NCBI RefSeq assembly: GCF_027924405.1
Contig: NZ_AP026978.1
Span: forward strand, 5,518,001-5,582,000
From: Nocardia sputorum
Lineage (GTDB): Bacteria > Actinomycetota > Actinomycetes > Mycobacteriales > Mycobacteriaceae
Direction of reading: 5' to 3'
DNA: 64,000 nucleotides
Under the pieces are notes generated by a model that did not search any database, had not been told where the DNA came from, and saw only the letters and a program-made list of their open reading frames with translations. Made by a program: the position numbers and the translations under genes. Below are positions 1 to 7,886 of this stretch, one piece after another (within the stretch, counting starts at the first letter, position 1; every line of letters begins with the position of its first letter).

Positions 1-1
1 C

Positions 2-1030
2 GATCGGCTCGCCGACGCCGAAGAGACGCTGAAGACTGCCATCGGGCACAACCGCCGGATGCACGGCGTCTACCTGTCCGCCAACTTGCTCGCGAAAGCG
101 CGGCTGTACCTGCTCGACGGCCGCTGGGACGACGCGCTGGCCGAGTGCGCGGCGAGCGTGGAAGCGCCCGACGTCCTCGGGTACGCGCCCGTCGCGCACT
201 GCCTGGCGGCATTGATCGGCATCCACCGCGGCACGTGCCTGCCGGACCCCGCGGACATTCCCGTGCCGGACGACCGCTTGGGCAGCACCGGCTACGCCCA
301 GCTGCGTCCCTGGGTCGAGGCGTTGACGCAGGAGGCCCGCGGCCACCCGGAGCGAGCGCTGGACCTACTCGTCGACGCCCATCATCGGCTGGCCGACGGT
401 CTGACCGCGTCCACCCTGCACTACATCTTCCCGGACATCGCTCGGCTGGCCGCGGAGGTCGGGGACGACGCCGCGGCGCGCACGGTGGTCGCCGGCGCGG
501 ACGAGTTGCTGGCGCGGCAGAAGACCGCCGGACGCACCGGAACCGCCCTGCTCTGCCGAGGTCTGGCGGCAGCCGATCCGGTAACCCTGGTCGCGGCCGC
601 CGACGCGTTCCAGCAGTCCGGATGGCCGCTGTACGAAGCGCAGGCGCACGAGAACGCCGCCGTGCTGCTCGCCGCTTCGGGACGAGAGGCCGAGGCTCGC
701 CGCGCGCTGGCGACGGCGATCGGGATCTACGGTCGACTGGGCGCGTCGTGGGACAGCGCCCGTGCGGCCGCGCGCGTGCGCCCACACGGTATCCGGCTGG
801 GGGTGCGCGGTCCACGCAACCGCCCGAAAACCGGCTGGGCCGCACTGACCGAGACCGAGCGCAAGGTCGCCGCGCTGGTGACCGAGGGTTGCTCCAATTC
901 GGATATCGCAGCGCAGATGTTCTTGTCGCGCCGCACGATCCAGTCCCATGTGTCCAGCATCCTGACCAAACTCGGCCTACGCTCGCGGCGCGAGGTCGCC
1001 GCCGCCATGCCACGTTCGGTGTTGCCGTGA
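2..1030 (+). CDS. LuxR-family (LAL-like) transcriptional regulator, C-terminal part
   Basis: The frame is already open at the window edge, so the N-terminus lies upstream and this is a partial gene. What is visible is about 270 residues of Ala/Leu-rich helical hairpins resembling the TPR-like region of large LuxR regulators. A basic linker and a LuxR-type helix-turn-helix follow in the last 55 residues (LTETERKVAALVTEG, then SDIAAQMFLSRRTIQSHV as scaffold and recognition helices). Proteins of this build often carry an N-terminal AAA/STAND ATPase and act as DNA-binding switches, but that part cannot be seen. It runs toward the ABC1 kinase gene, which is on the other strand 31 bp downstream. 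Confidence 0.88.
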   Translation, partial: DRLADAEETLKTAIGHNRRMHGVYLSANLLAKARLYLLDGRWDDALAECAASVEAPDVLGYAPVAHCLAALIGIHRGTCLPDPADIPVPDDRLGSTGYAQLRPWVEALTQEARGHPERALDLLVDAHHRLADGLTASTLHYIFPDIARLAAEVGDDAAARTVVAGADELLARQKTAGRTGTALLCRGLAAADPVTLVAAADAFQQSGWPLYEAQAHENAAVLLAASGREAEARRALATAIGIYGRLGASWDSARAAARVRPHGIRLGVRGPRNRPKTGWAALTETERKVAALVTEGCSNSDIAAQMFLSRRTIQSHVSSILTKLGLRSRREVAAAMPRSVLP

Positions 1031-1061
1031 CCGTGGTGGGTGTCCTGCGACGACAAGGGGT

Positions 1062-2432
1062 TCACCGGTGCTCGCGCCACTCGGCTATCGCCTGGCCGAT
1101 CTCGGTGGCCGGGGGCTCGTGGTAGAGCCACTCACGAGCGAGGCGATGCCAATTGTTGGTCACTCGCAATCGGCCGAGCACGGCGAAGGTGAACAGGTCC
1201 GCGCGGCGGGAGAAGACGTGCTCCGGCGGCAGCGATTGATGCCGCATACCGCGGAATTCGGCGGCTCGCGGGTCGATCGCGAGGATCACGGCTCCGGTCG
1301 CGACGTCGGGCGTGATGGTGATCTGCTCGTCCAGCAAATGCCAGCCCGCCGCGGCCCACACGTAGTCGAGGCATTCCTGTGTGCTGACGCCCGCCTCCGG
1401 ATCGATGATGCCGCGGCCCACCCACGCCTCGTACAGGTCCTCGGCGCGGTGTTCCCCGGCCGCCCGCAGGCACGCGCGCTCGAAATCGACATGCACGGGA
1501 TCCATGCGGTCGTAGAGTCCGAAATCGACGAACGCCAGCCGGCCGTCGTCCGCGAGCAGAATATTTCCGGGATGCGGATCACCGCAGAACTCGTTGTCGC
1601 GGAACAGCGAACTGATGTAGAAGCGGTAGATCAACTCGCCGAACCGATCGCGCTCCGCCTCGGGCAGAGCCTGGATCTGCTGGAACGTCCTGCCCTCGAC
1701 GAACTCCGTCACCAGAACGTGTCTCGTGCAGTGCTCCTGGATGCTGTCGGGCACCATGATGAACGGATGGTCGCGGTAGCGCGAAGCCACCCGGTGCTGG
1801 GTCCTGGCTTCGCGCGGGTAGTCGAGTTCGTTTCCGATGTTGCGGGCGATCTCCTCCAGCACGGCGCTGTCCGCCGCGCTCGGGAGGATGGATTTCCACA
1901 GCCTGCTGAGCACTTCCAGATTGCGCATGTCCGCGTGGATGGCCTCCTCCACGCCGGGGTACTGGACCTTGACCGCCACCGCGCGTCCGTTGTGCAGCCG
2001 TGCCCGGTATACCTGCCCGATCGACGCCGCGGCGATCGGTGTCTCGTCGAAATCGGCGAAGATCCGCGCCGGTGGCCCGAGATCGTCCTCGATGACCTTC
2101 AGCATCGCCGCGAACGGCACCACCGGGGCCCGGTCGCACAATTCGGCGAGCTTGGTCCGGAACAGTTCGCGATGGGCCGGCGGAATGAGGTCGACGTCCA
2201 GCACCGACAACATCTGGCCCAGCTTCATCGCCGCGCCTTTCATGCTGCCGAGCACCGTGACGAGCTGCTGCGCCGTTGTCAGCGTGGAACGTTGGGCGAG
2301 TACCCGTCGGGCTTCCTCGGTTCTGCCGACCATCGACAACCGGTTTCCGACACCACGAACGGCTTGTCCCGCGGCCAGCCGGCCCAGCCGGCCACCTCGG
2401 GCCAAACGTCCTTTGGGCACTCGATCTGTCAC
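1062..2432 (-). CDS. ABC1/AarF-UbiB family atypical kinase
   Basis: The protein belongs to the ABC1 (AarF/UbiB/COQ8) atypical kinase family. Diagnostic motifs are all present: the family KxGQ signature (MKLGQMLS, about residue 75), AAASIGQVYRA in the Ala-rich loop region, VAVKVQYPGV with the ATP-binding lysine, GDPHPGNIL in the catalytic loop and FVDFGLYD as the metal-binding DFG equivalent. Family members phosphorylate or otherwise remodel lipid/quinone pathways; the substrate here is unknown. I prefer the GTG at 2432 because GGAGGTG sits 6 nt before it; an ATG five codons upstream is the alternative. No transmembrane helix is obvious. The gene is monocistronic and follows the PucR-type regulator on the same strand. 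Confidence 0.9.
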   Translation of the reverse strand: MTDRVPKGRLARGGRLGRLAAGQAVRGVGNRLSMVGRTEEARRVLAQRSTLTTAQQLVTVLGSMKGAAMKLGQMLSVLDVDLIPPAHRELFRTKLAELCDRAPVVPFAAMLKVIEDDLGPPARIFADFDETPIAAASIGQVYRARLHNGRAVAVKVQYPGVEEAIHADMRNLEVLSRLWKSILPSAADSAVLEEIARNIGNELDYPREARTQHRVASRYRDHPFIMVPDSIQEHCTRHVLVTEFVEGRTFQQIQALPEAERDRFGELIYRFYISSLFRDNEFCGDPHPGNILLADDGRLAFVDFGLYDRMDPVHVDFERACLRAAGEHRAEDLYEAWVGRGIIDPEAGVSTQECLDYVWAAAGWHLLDEQITITPDVATGAVILAIDPRAAEFRGMRHQSLPPEHVFSRRADLFTFAVLGRLRVTNNWHRLAREWLYHEPPATEIGQAIAEWREHR

Positions 2433-2526
2433 CGCATGCACCTCCATGAGCGTCCGCGGCGTATGTCACACGAGCGGAGATTGTTCGCACTGCGACGTCA
2501 GTTGTCGAGTGCCGAGCGGCTGGGCA

Positions 2527-3771
2527 CTAGCGCGCGGCCATTCGCCGAGTCTCGGCCTGTGGACGTTCCGCGCCGCCGTTGGTCCAGACGATCAGTGCCG
2601 AGTGCAGGTACCACAGTCCTCGTGCGTCGGAGGGGTCCAGGCCGGTGAGTTCCGCGATTCGTCGTAGCCGGTAATCGACGGTGTTCGGATGGACATTCAG
2701 CCGCCGAGCCGTGCGCTGCCGATTCAATTCGTTGCCGATGTGAATCCGGAGCGTCTCCACCAAGTCCGGATAATCCATCAGCGGCGCGAGCTGGGTGCCG
2801 AGTACGTCGCGGCCGATGCCGGGGCGGGTCAGCTGATACTGGAGCGCCAGCTCGGTGAACCGGTGCAGGCCGGGTCCGCGTCCGAGTTGCTCGACCGTGT
2901 CGAGCAACTCGTGGGCTTGCACAGCGGCGGCGGCGACCTGGTGCGGTTCGGCGGGGACGACGGTGGCCGTGATCGGCACGCGCGCCGCGTGCGAGAGTTT
3001 GCCGACCACGGCGTCCAGGTCGGGGGCGACGGACCGGGTGGCGGGAATGAGGATCGTTCCTCCGTCCACCGAGAGCAGCGACAGGGCTTGGCCGTCGAAC
3101 AGATCGGCGAGGCTGGACTGCAGGCGGCGGAGTTTGCGCCGCGCGACGACTTGGCCGTCGAGCTGGGGAAGGCTTTCGTCGGGATGAGCCGGTACCGCCA
3201 CGGCGAGCACCATGTAGGTATCCGCGATCGGTATGCCGCATTCGCGCGCCATCGCCGAGGTCGCATGGCCGCCCAGCAGCGCGGAGGTCAATGTGAGTAC
3301 CGCGGTTCGGTCTTCGGCCGCACCGGCTTTGCATTCCCGCACATAGGCTTTGCTGATGGTGGCGGTGATCAGACTCAGCAATTCGAGCGTGGTGGCAGTG
3401 CCGGAGACTATGTCGACGCGGTCCGAGGCGCCCTTCTCGGCGAACAGCATCTCCAGCCCGAACTCGAATCCCACATGGACCGCGTGCAGGATCGCGTCGA
3501 TGGAGATCCCTTGCCGAGCCCACCCCGCTGCCGCGGTCAGCAGCCCCTCGGTGCGGTCGGCCGAAGCCTGCGCGCTCACCCGCTGACCCGCCCACTCCAG
3601 GCACATCCGGACCACCACGGGGATCGTCGCGTCGGCTGGGCCGCCCGGTAGCACGGCGGAATCCTTCAGGTGCCCGACAATCTTTTTCGTCCATGCGTCG
3701 GTGTCGCGCAAAGGTGACCGCACCGGCCGCGCTGTAGCCGGTTCGAAGTGGGCGATTCTGCCGATCGTCAC
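2527..3771 (-). CDS. PucR/CdaR-family transcriptional regulator
   Basis: A 414-residue regulator whose final 60 residues form the PucR-type HTH: LRIHIGNELNRQRTARRLNVH with the recognition segment PNTVDYRLRRIAELTG. The N-terminal 150 residues are a helical RsbT co-antagonist-like sensor region and the middle resembles a GGDEF-related fold, as is usual for CdaR-type actinobacterial regulators. The GTG start is well supported by GAGGAGG seven bases upstream. Such proteins normally activate nearby catabolic genes or act pleiotropically; the only same-strand neighbour downstream is the ABC1 kinase gene, about 95 bp away, so co-transcription is possible. The ligand is unknown. Confidence 0.88.
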   Translation of the reverse strand: MTIGRIAHFEPATARPVRSPLRDTDAWTKKIVGHLKDSAVLPGGPADATIPVVVRMCLEWAGQRVSAQASADRTEGLLTAAAGWARQGISIDAILHAVHVGFEFGLEMLFAEKGASDRVDIVSGTATTLELLSLITATISKAYVRECKAGAAEDRTAVLTLTSALLGGHATSAMARECGIPIADTYMVLAVAVPAHPDESLPQLDGQVVARRKLRRLQSSLADLFDGQALSLLSVDGGTILIPATRSVAPDLDAVVGKLSHAARVPITATVVPAEPHQVAAAAVQAHELLDTVEQLGRGPGLHRFTELALQYQLTRPGIGRDVLGTQLAPLMDYPDLVETLRIHIGNELNRQRTARRLNVHPNTVDYRLRRIAELTGLDPSDARGLWYLHSALIVWTNGGAERPQAETRRMAAR

Positions 3772-4043
3772 GGGTGACCTCCTCGTCGCCGTCGAGCCAC
3801 GGTGGCGTCGGATTCGCCGCTCGATACGGAGAAGCGCCGACCTCCAGCGTCCGCAGCACCACTGCTATCCGCTCCGTCACAAACGGTAAACCGCAGGACA
3901 ACTCAGCTGCTACTCCCCTTCGGACACCCTCCGTACGCCCGCGAGAAAGGGCTCGGACCAGGAAAGATAGTGAGCTGCTCGCCGATTCGGAAAGCTCCCG
4001 CCCCCACATACATGGTCAGGTGCTCACTTTTGCCGCGGGCACT

Positions 4044-4676
4044 TCACACGGCCGCGGCGCCTACCTCGGCCTCCATCCATGCCCCGATCATGCGCCCGGT
4101 CATCTCGATCGCCTCCCTGCGCGCACCACTGTCTACCTCGATTGCCGACGCGCGCAGCACTGCCGCGAAGCCGGTGTTGATGATGACGAACGTCATCACG
4201 TCGTAGCGGTGATCGTCGCCCGGACCGAGCACCTGGATCAGCAACACCTTGACCAGCAGGCGAAGCCGCGGCTCGAACTCGGGGATCCCGCTGCTGTAGA
4301 AGTGCACGCCCGCGACCAGCGCGCGCACCAACTTCGCATTGGCCACCAACTCCTCGCTGATGACCTCCAGGATGTCGGTGACGATCCGCGGGACGGGTTT
4401 GCCCGACAGGTCGAACACGCGCTGGGTGAAGCGCCGCTCCACCGTTTCGAGCAACCGCTCGAGCAGCTCGTCCACCAGAACCGCCCGATCCGCGAAGTAC
4501 CGGTAGACCGTGCCGATGCTGACACCGGCCTCCGCCGCGATCCGGTTCGTCGAGGTGTTGGCGATACCGCGCTCCCCGAACAACCGCGCGGCCGTATCCA
4601 GAATGTGCTCCCTCGTCGCCTTCGCCCGCTCCTGAGTCGGACGACGACGTTGGCCGACAGCCTTCGGCGGCACCAC
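4044..4676 (-). CDS. TetR/AcrR-family transcriptional regulator
   Basis: A 210-residue TetR repressor. The N-terminal HTH is canonical (AREHILDTAARLFGERGI-like helix 1, then IAAEAGVSIGTVYRYFADR). The C-terminal ligand domain, with an all-helical pattern ending in IGAWMEAEVG, resembles the TetR_C_33-type group. Start GTG at 4676 follows GGGAGGT. A perfect TGAGCG-T-CGCTCA palindrome lies 24-36 bp upstream (4700-4712) and is the likely autoregulatory operator. No obvious target enzyme is adjacent: the next gene downstream is the PucR regulator on the same strand after 272 bp, and the upstream neighbour is the SPW membrane protein, also on this strand. Confidence 0.9.
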   Translation of the reverse strand: MVPPKAVGQRRRPTQERAKATREHILDTAARLFGERGIANTSTNRIAAEAGVSIGTVYRYFADRAVLVDELLERLLETVERRFTQRVFDLSGKPVPRIVTDILEVISEELVANAKLVRALVAGVHFYSSGIPEFEPRLRLLVKVLLIQVLGPGDDHRYDVMTFVIINTGFAAVLRASAIEVDSGARREAIEMTGRMIGAWMEAEVGAAAV

Positions 4677-4699
4677 ACCTCCCGCCCCGCAACCAAAAC

Positions 4700-4712
4700 T
4701 GAGCGTCGCTCA
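4700..4712. promoter_or_regulatory. Palindromic operator upstream of TetR gene
   Basis: TGAGCG-T-CGCTCA is a perfect 13-bp inverted repeat placed just before the TetR gene that starts at 4676, the usual place for a TetR autoregulatory site. Binding by this regulator is inferred. Confidence 0.55.
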
Positions 4713-4879
4713 TCTTAGCGGGAGCGAACGGCGTCCCGATATAGGAACTTTCGGTTACGGGCGATTTCGTTCGCCGTGCCGGTCGCCGCGTCCTTGCACA
4801 TCGCCGCGCCCGGTCAGGGCTTCATCGGCCGGGCGAGCGGCTGCACGCCACGCCCGGCCGATGCCGGTACGACTTCCTC

Positions 4880-5383
4880 TCACCGCGTGGAAGATTCCGG
4901 CCCCAGTCCGGACGGTCGCCGGATCCGAGTGTCGTCCGCGCGAGGCGCCTCGCCGGTGAGCCGCCCGGTGCGGCTCATCCCGAGGACCATCGAGCCCAGG
5001 CCCAGCAGCAGCGCGAGCGCGCCGGCGACGACGTTGTTCCAGATCGTCGATGTGGTGTCGACGTTCCCGCTGACCACCCACGGGGACACGATCAACCAGA
5101 GGCCGATCAGTGGCGCGGCCCAGACGATGCCGTGCGTCCGCCCGTACACCGAGGCGAATCCCAGGGCCAGCATCGCCAAAGCGATACCGCAGACGAGATT
5201 GTTGACGGTCAAGGTCGAGAACCCGTTGAACCCGACAACCCACGGCGAGATCGCGATATATAGCCCGGTCAAGAACAGCAGCCCGGTGACCGCCTGCGCG
5301 TCCGGCGCTTCCGAAGCGCGCTCGTACTTCTCCCGCAACTCCACGATGTCGGGATGCCGACTCATCATGGTTTCACTACTCAT
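4880..5383 (-). CDS. SPW repeat membrane protein
   Basis: A small integral membrane protein with two SPW repeats: AISPWVVGFNG and IVSPWVVSGN, each followed by an N-N-V/L-x-x-G helix (TVNNLVCGIALAMLALG; TIWNNVVAGALALLLG). This gives four membrane-spanning segments and short cytoplasmic ends. The family is common in actinobacteria and has no established biochemical role. I start it at the ATG at 5383 (MSSETMMSRHPD) preceded by GGTGGAG; a longer frame reaches 5476 but would run into the divergent promoter. It is divergent from a MarR regulator, with direct and inverted TATCA/TGATA elements between them, so MarR control is plausible. Confidence 0.82.
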   Translation of the reverse strand: MSSETMMSRHPDIVELREKYERASEAPDAQAVTGLLFLTGLYIAISPWVVGFNGFSTLTVNNLVCGIALAMLALGFASVYGRTHGIVWAAPLIGLWLIVSPWVVSGNVDTTSTIWNNVVAGALALLLGLGSMVLGMSRTGRLTGEAPRADDTRIRRPSGLGPESSTR

Positions 5384-5485
5384 GTTCTCCACCACCTTCG
5401 GACGTAGTGGCGAATCGAGGCTCTCGAGCCGGACGGCCTGCGCTCGGTCGCGGAACACGGCCCGGGTAGTCGCCACTCACTCGTA

Positions 5486-5506
5486 TATCATGCCGTGATA
5501 CTATCA
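5486..5506. promoter_or_regulatory. Nested inverted repeats in SPW/MarR divergent promoter
   Basis: TATCA-tgccg-TGATA-c-TATCA: three 5-bp half-sites giving two overlapping palindromes in the short divergent region. It is a good candidate operator for the adjacent MarR-family protein; the AT-rich core may also serve as a -10 element. Confidence 0.45.
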
Positions 5507-5525
5507 CCCCATGATGGAAGGGTCG

Positions 5526-5957
5526 ATGCCCTCGCCTGCCCACCCCACCGACCAGGAGTACGCGCGGCTGCTGGCGCTCCGGAGCGGGCTTCGGCAGCAC
5601 CTGCGCTGGAGTGAGCGCCGGGCAGCCGAAGTCGGGCTCACCGACACCCAGCATCAGCTGCTGCTGGCGATCCGAGGGCACGCGGGTCCGGACGGGCCCA
5701 GCGTCGGAGAGATCGCCGGATACCTGTGCGCCCGCCACCACAGCGTGGTGCAACTGATCGATCGCACCGAGCAGCTCGGCCTCGTCGCCCGCACGCGTGG
5801 GCAGGGCAACGACCGCCGCGTCGTCCATCTCACGCTCACCGAGGCGGGCAAGGAAACGCTAGCCCTCCTCGGCGCCACGCATCTGGAGGAGTTGCGGCGA
5901 CTGACCCCGCTCATCAGTGCGCTGGACGATCCCGCTGCCCTCCCGCAAGCCGGATGA
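5526..5957 (+). CDS. MarR-family transcriptional regulator
   Basis: A winged-helix MarR protein of about 143 residues. The core shows the DNA-binding helices (GEIAGYLCARHHSVVQLIDR) and the wing with the typical D-x-R motif (ARTRGQGNDRRVVHLTLTEAG). MarR dimers bind short palindromes and release on binding phenolic or lipophilic ligands, often controlling efflux pumps. I choose the ATG at 5526, preceded by GGAAGGG; an ATG at 5511 without a clear ribosome site is the alternative. The 3' end overlaps the oppositely oriented MFS exporter gene by 99 bp, and the 5' side is divergent from the SPW protein. The likely target is the MFS gene, the SPW gene, or both. Confidence 0.88.
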   Translation: MPSPAHPTDQEYARLLALRSGLRQHLRWSERRAAEVGLTDTQHQLLLAIRGHAGPDGPSVGEIAGYLCARHHSVVQLIDRTEQLGLVARTRGQGNDRRVVHLTLTEAGKETLALLGATHLEELRRLTPLISALDDPAALPQAG

Positions 5958-7163
5958 GCGCTCGGCGGGACGCCGCGGCAGCAGGAGCGGCGTGGCGAGG
6001 AGCAGGAGCCCGGCCAGGGCGATCGACCCACGCGGGCCGGTGAGTTGGGCCAGGAGGCCCCACGACACGGTGAGTACGGCGATGCCGATGGAGCTGGTGA
6101 TCGACCAGGCGGCGAGCACCCGGGCGTGGCGGTCGGCATCGGTGTTGCGCAACCGGTAGGCGGCGAAGACGGAATTGAAGAGGCTCACGCAGAGGATCAG
6201 CCCGAATTCGGCGACCATCACGATCACGAGCCCGGTCACGCCCGGCTGGACGAACGCGAGGCCGAGGGGCCAGCAGACTCGGAGCGTGCCACAGACGCGC
6301 AGCACCGCCTGCTCGCCGTAGCGGGAGACGACCCGTCGGGCGAGTCGCGACCCGATGAGGCCGCCGATACAGGGAACCGCGAACGCCAGCCCGTACTCCC
6401 AGACCGGGAACCGCAGCTCCGCGAGCATCAGCACCGACAGCAGCGGCTCCGCGGCCATGATCAGGCCGTTGACCAGGACGGTGTTGAAGAACAGTCGCCG
6501 CAGCGTGTGGTGGGTCAGGATGTAGCGCCATCCCTCGACGATGTCGCCCCACCGGCGCGTCCGGGTGGTCGGCGGATTCGGGAGCCGCTCGGGCTCCCGG
6601 ATGACGGTCAGGGCGAGCGCCGAGAGGAGGTAGCTCGCAGCGTCCACGGCAACGGTCGCCACCGGCCCCAGCAGCCCGATAGCGGCGCCGCCCACGGGCG
6701 GTCCGACGACGGTGGCCGACCAGGTGGTGGACTCGAATCGGCTGGTGGCCAGTAGCAGCCGTTCGGCGGGGACGACGGTTTTCAGGTAGGCGCCACTGGC
6801 GGCGGTGAACGCGATCTTCGCCGCCGCGGTGACGATGGCGACCAGCAGAAGCTGCGCGAAGGTCAGCACACCCAGCCAGTAGCCGAGCGGTACGGACGCC
6901 AGTGCCGCGAACCGGACGACGTCCATGGCGATCATGATCGGCCGCTTGGCCCGGAACTCCATCCACGGCCCGAGCGGAACCGCCAGCAGCGCCCCGATCG
7001 CCAGCCCGGCGGACGACAGCACCGCCACCTGCGCCGAGCCTGCGTTCAGCACCGTGATGGCGACGACCGTGAACGCTCCGAACCCGAGCCCGGTCCCGTA
7101 GGCGCTGACGGCGTAGGCCGCCCACAACCATCCGAACGACCTTCCGAGGTTCGCACCGCACAT
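5859..7163 (-). CDS. MFS transporter (drug/siderophore exporter-like)
   Basis: A 12-helix major facilitator of about 434 residues, of the group containing macrolide (MefA-like) and enterobactin (EntS-like) exporters. Helix 1 starts at LWAAYAVSAYGTGLGFGAF; the loop after helices 2-3 carries a degenerate motif A (PLGPWMEFRAKRPIMIAMD). A long central cytoplasmic loop lies between helices 6 and 7 (EPERLPNPPTTRTRRWG). The C-terminus is a hydrophilic tail that overlaps the MarR gene on the other strand. Start at the ATG 7163 with GGGAG/AGGTG upstream is preferred; a GTG at 7193 is in frame. Two inverted repeats upstream (7189-7203, 7260-7276) suggest repressor control. Substrate is unknown. Confidence 0.85.
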   Translation of the reverse strand: MCGANLGRSFGWLWAAYAVSAYGTGLGFGAFTVVAITVLNAGSAQVAVLSSAGLAIGALLAVPLGPWMEFRAKRPIMIAMDVVRFAALASVPLGYWLGVLTFAQLLLVAIVTAAAKIAFTAASGAYLKTVVPAERLLLATSRFESTTWSATVVGPPVGGAAIGLLGPVATVAVDAASYLLSALALTVIREPERLPNPPTTRTRRWGDIVEGWRYILTHHTLRRLFFNTVLVNGLIMAAEPLLSVLMLAELRFPVWEYGLAFAVPCIGGLIGSRLARRVVSRYGEQAVLRVCGTLRVCWPLGLAFVQPGVTGLVIVMVAEFGLILCVSLFNSVFAAYRLRNTDADRHARVLAAWSITSSIGIAVLTVSWGLLAQLTGPRGSIALAGLLLLATPLLLPRRPAERSSGLREGSGIVQRTDERGQSPQLLQMRGAEEG

Positions 7164-7188
7164 ATCCGACACCTGCTCTCCCGCCTGA

Positions 7189-7276
7189 ACCACGTTGTGT
7201 GGTCAGGGGATTGAAGCCGATCGGTGGGCGCGGACACCAACAACGGATCAACCGCGGGACACAACAATTAGTTGTG
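7189..7276. promoter_or_regulatory. Two inverted repeats upstream of the MFS gene
   Basis: ACCAC-gttgt-GTGGT at 7189-7203 and CACAAC-aatta-GTTGTG at 7260-7276. Both are perfect palindromes with 5-bp spacers and share the GTTGTG word, consistent with two operators of one repressor flanking the promoter. Which protein binds is not shown. Confidence 0.45.
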
Positions 7277-7344
7277 GAAGCTGGTCCCTTCCCTTTCCCC
7301 CTACGTACCGAGTCCGGCCGGTCGCTCACAGTGAGACCCTGGTG

Positions 7345-7368
7345 GCTAGCATGCTAACTTGCTAGCAT
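7345..7368. promoter_or_regulatory. TAGC-repeat operator of the RHH-VOC-methyltransferase operon
   Basis: GCTAGCAT occurs twice (7345-7352 and 7361-7368), and TAGCATGCTA (7347-7356) is a perfect palindrome. Closely spaced short palindromic repeats just ahead of a ribbon-helix-helix gene are the typical autoregulatory site of that family. The start codon follows within 7 bp, so binding would block transcription or initiation directly. Confidence 0.65.
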
Positions 7369-7374
7369 TGCCCG

Positions 7375-7545
7375 GTGGGCGAGGAAGTCAAGCAGTTCAA
7401 CGTCTACCTGCCGATCGAACTGATCAAGCAGGTCAAATTTCGGGCGATCGAGTCGGAGATGTCGTTGTCGGCGCTGGTGACCGCCGCGCTGCGCGCCTAC
7501 CTGGACGACCAACCGAACCCACCGTCAGGAGAGGATCGACAATGA
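7375..7545 (+). CDS. Ribbon-helix-helix (CopG/Arc-type) regulator, 56 aa
   Basis: A 56-residue protein read from GTG 7375: the beta strand [16 protein letters not shown] leads into helix A (FRAIESE) and helix B ([16 protein letters not shown]), exactly the pattern of a CopG-like ribbon-helix-helix domain. It ends in a short acidic tail. Its TGA overlaps the ATG of the VOC gene (ATGA), so the two are translationally coupled. No toxin gene is adjacent, so it is better read as an operon autorepressor than as an antitoxin. The preceding repeat-rich operator supports this. It is easily missed because it is short and starts with GTG. Confidence 0.8.
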   Translation: MGEEVKQFNVYLPIELIKQVKFRAIESEMSLSALVTAALRAYLDDQPNPPSGEDRQ

Positions 7546-7883
7546 CCACCGAGGGCATCGAGGCCGTGTTCCTGGAGACCCATAACTGGGGCCGGATGGC
7601 GAAGTTCCTGCAGGGATTGGGATTCACGGTCGAGTTCGAGACCGACCACCACTCCGGCCAGTTCCGCAACGGCGACGGCCCCTATGTCTTCGTCGCCGAG
7701 GTCCCGGCGACGCAGCCCGCACGCAGCCGGCTGGTGCTGAAGGTGGCGAGCGCCGAGGAACGTCCGGGCGCGGGCGTCGAGATCGTCACCGGCTTCGAGC
7801 CGACCCATTACGGGACCCAGGAGATGACCGTCCGAGACCCGGACGGACGGACGTGGAGCCTGCAGGCACCGGGCAAGGAGTAA
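7542..7883 (+). CDS. VOC superfamily (glyoxalase/bleomycin-resistance-like) protein
   Basis: A 113-residue single-chain VOC protein. Paired beta-alpha-beta-beta-beta modules are visible: [20 protein letters not shown] then [20 protein letters not shown], and a second half ending in [16 protein letters not shown], where the DPDG-x-x-W/L segment is the classic VOC C-terminal strand. Members bind small molecules or metals and act as lyases, isomerases, dioxygenases or drug-binding proteins; metal ligands cannot be assigned securely. It starts at ATG 7542, overlapping the RHH stop, and is followed 3 bp later by the methyltransferase, so the three form one operon. Confidence 0.85.
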   Translation: MTTEGIEAVFLETHNWGRMAKFLQGLGFTVEFETDHHSGQFRNGDGPYVFVAEVPATQPARSRLVLKVASAEERPGAGVEIVTGFEPTHYGTQEMTVRDPDGRTWSLQAPGKE

Positions 7884-7886
7884 GCA

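Noticed and set aside
7359-7541. N-terminal extension of the VOC protein
   Set aside because: The in-frame region upstream of ATG 7542 is the out-of-frame reading of the RHH gene and carries no VOC sequence.
7375-7545. Toxin-antitoxin module based on the RHH protein
   Set aside because: The next gene is a VOC protein, not a ParE/MazF/PIN toxin, so an autoregulated enzyme operon is the simpler reading.
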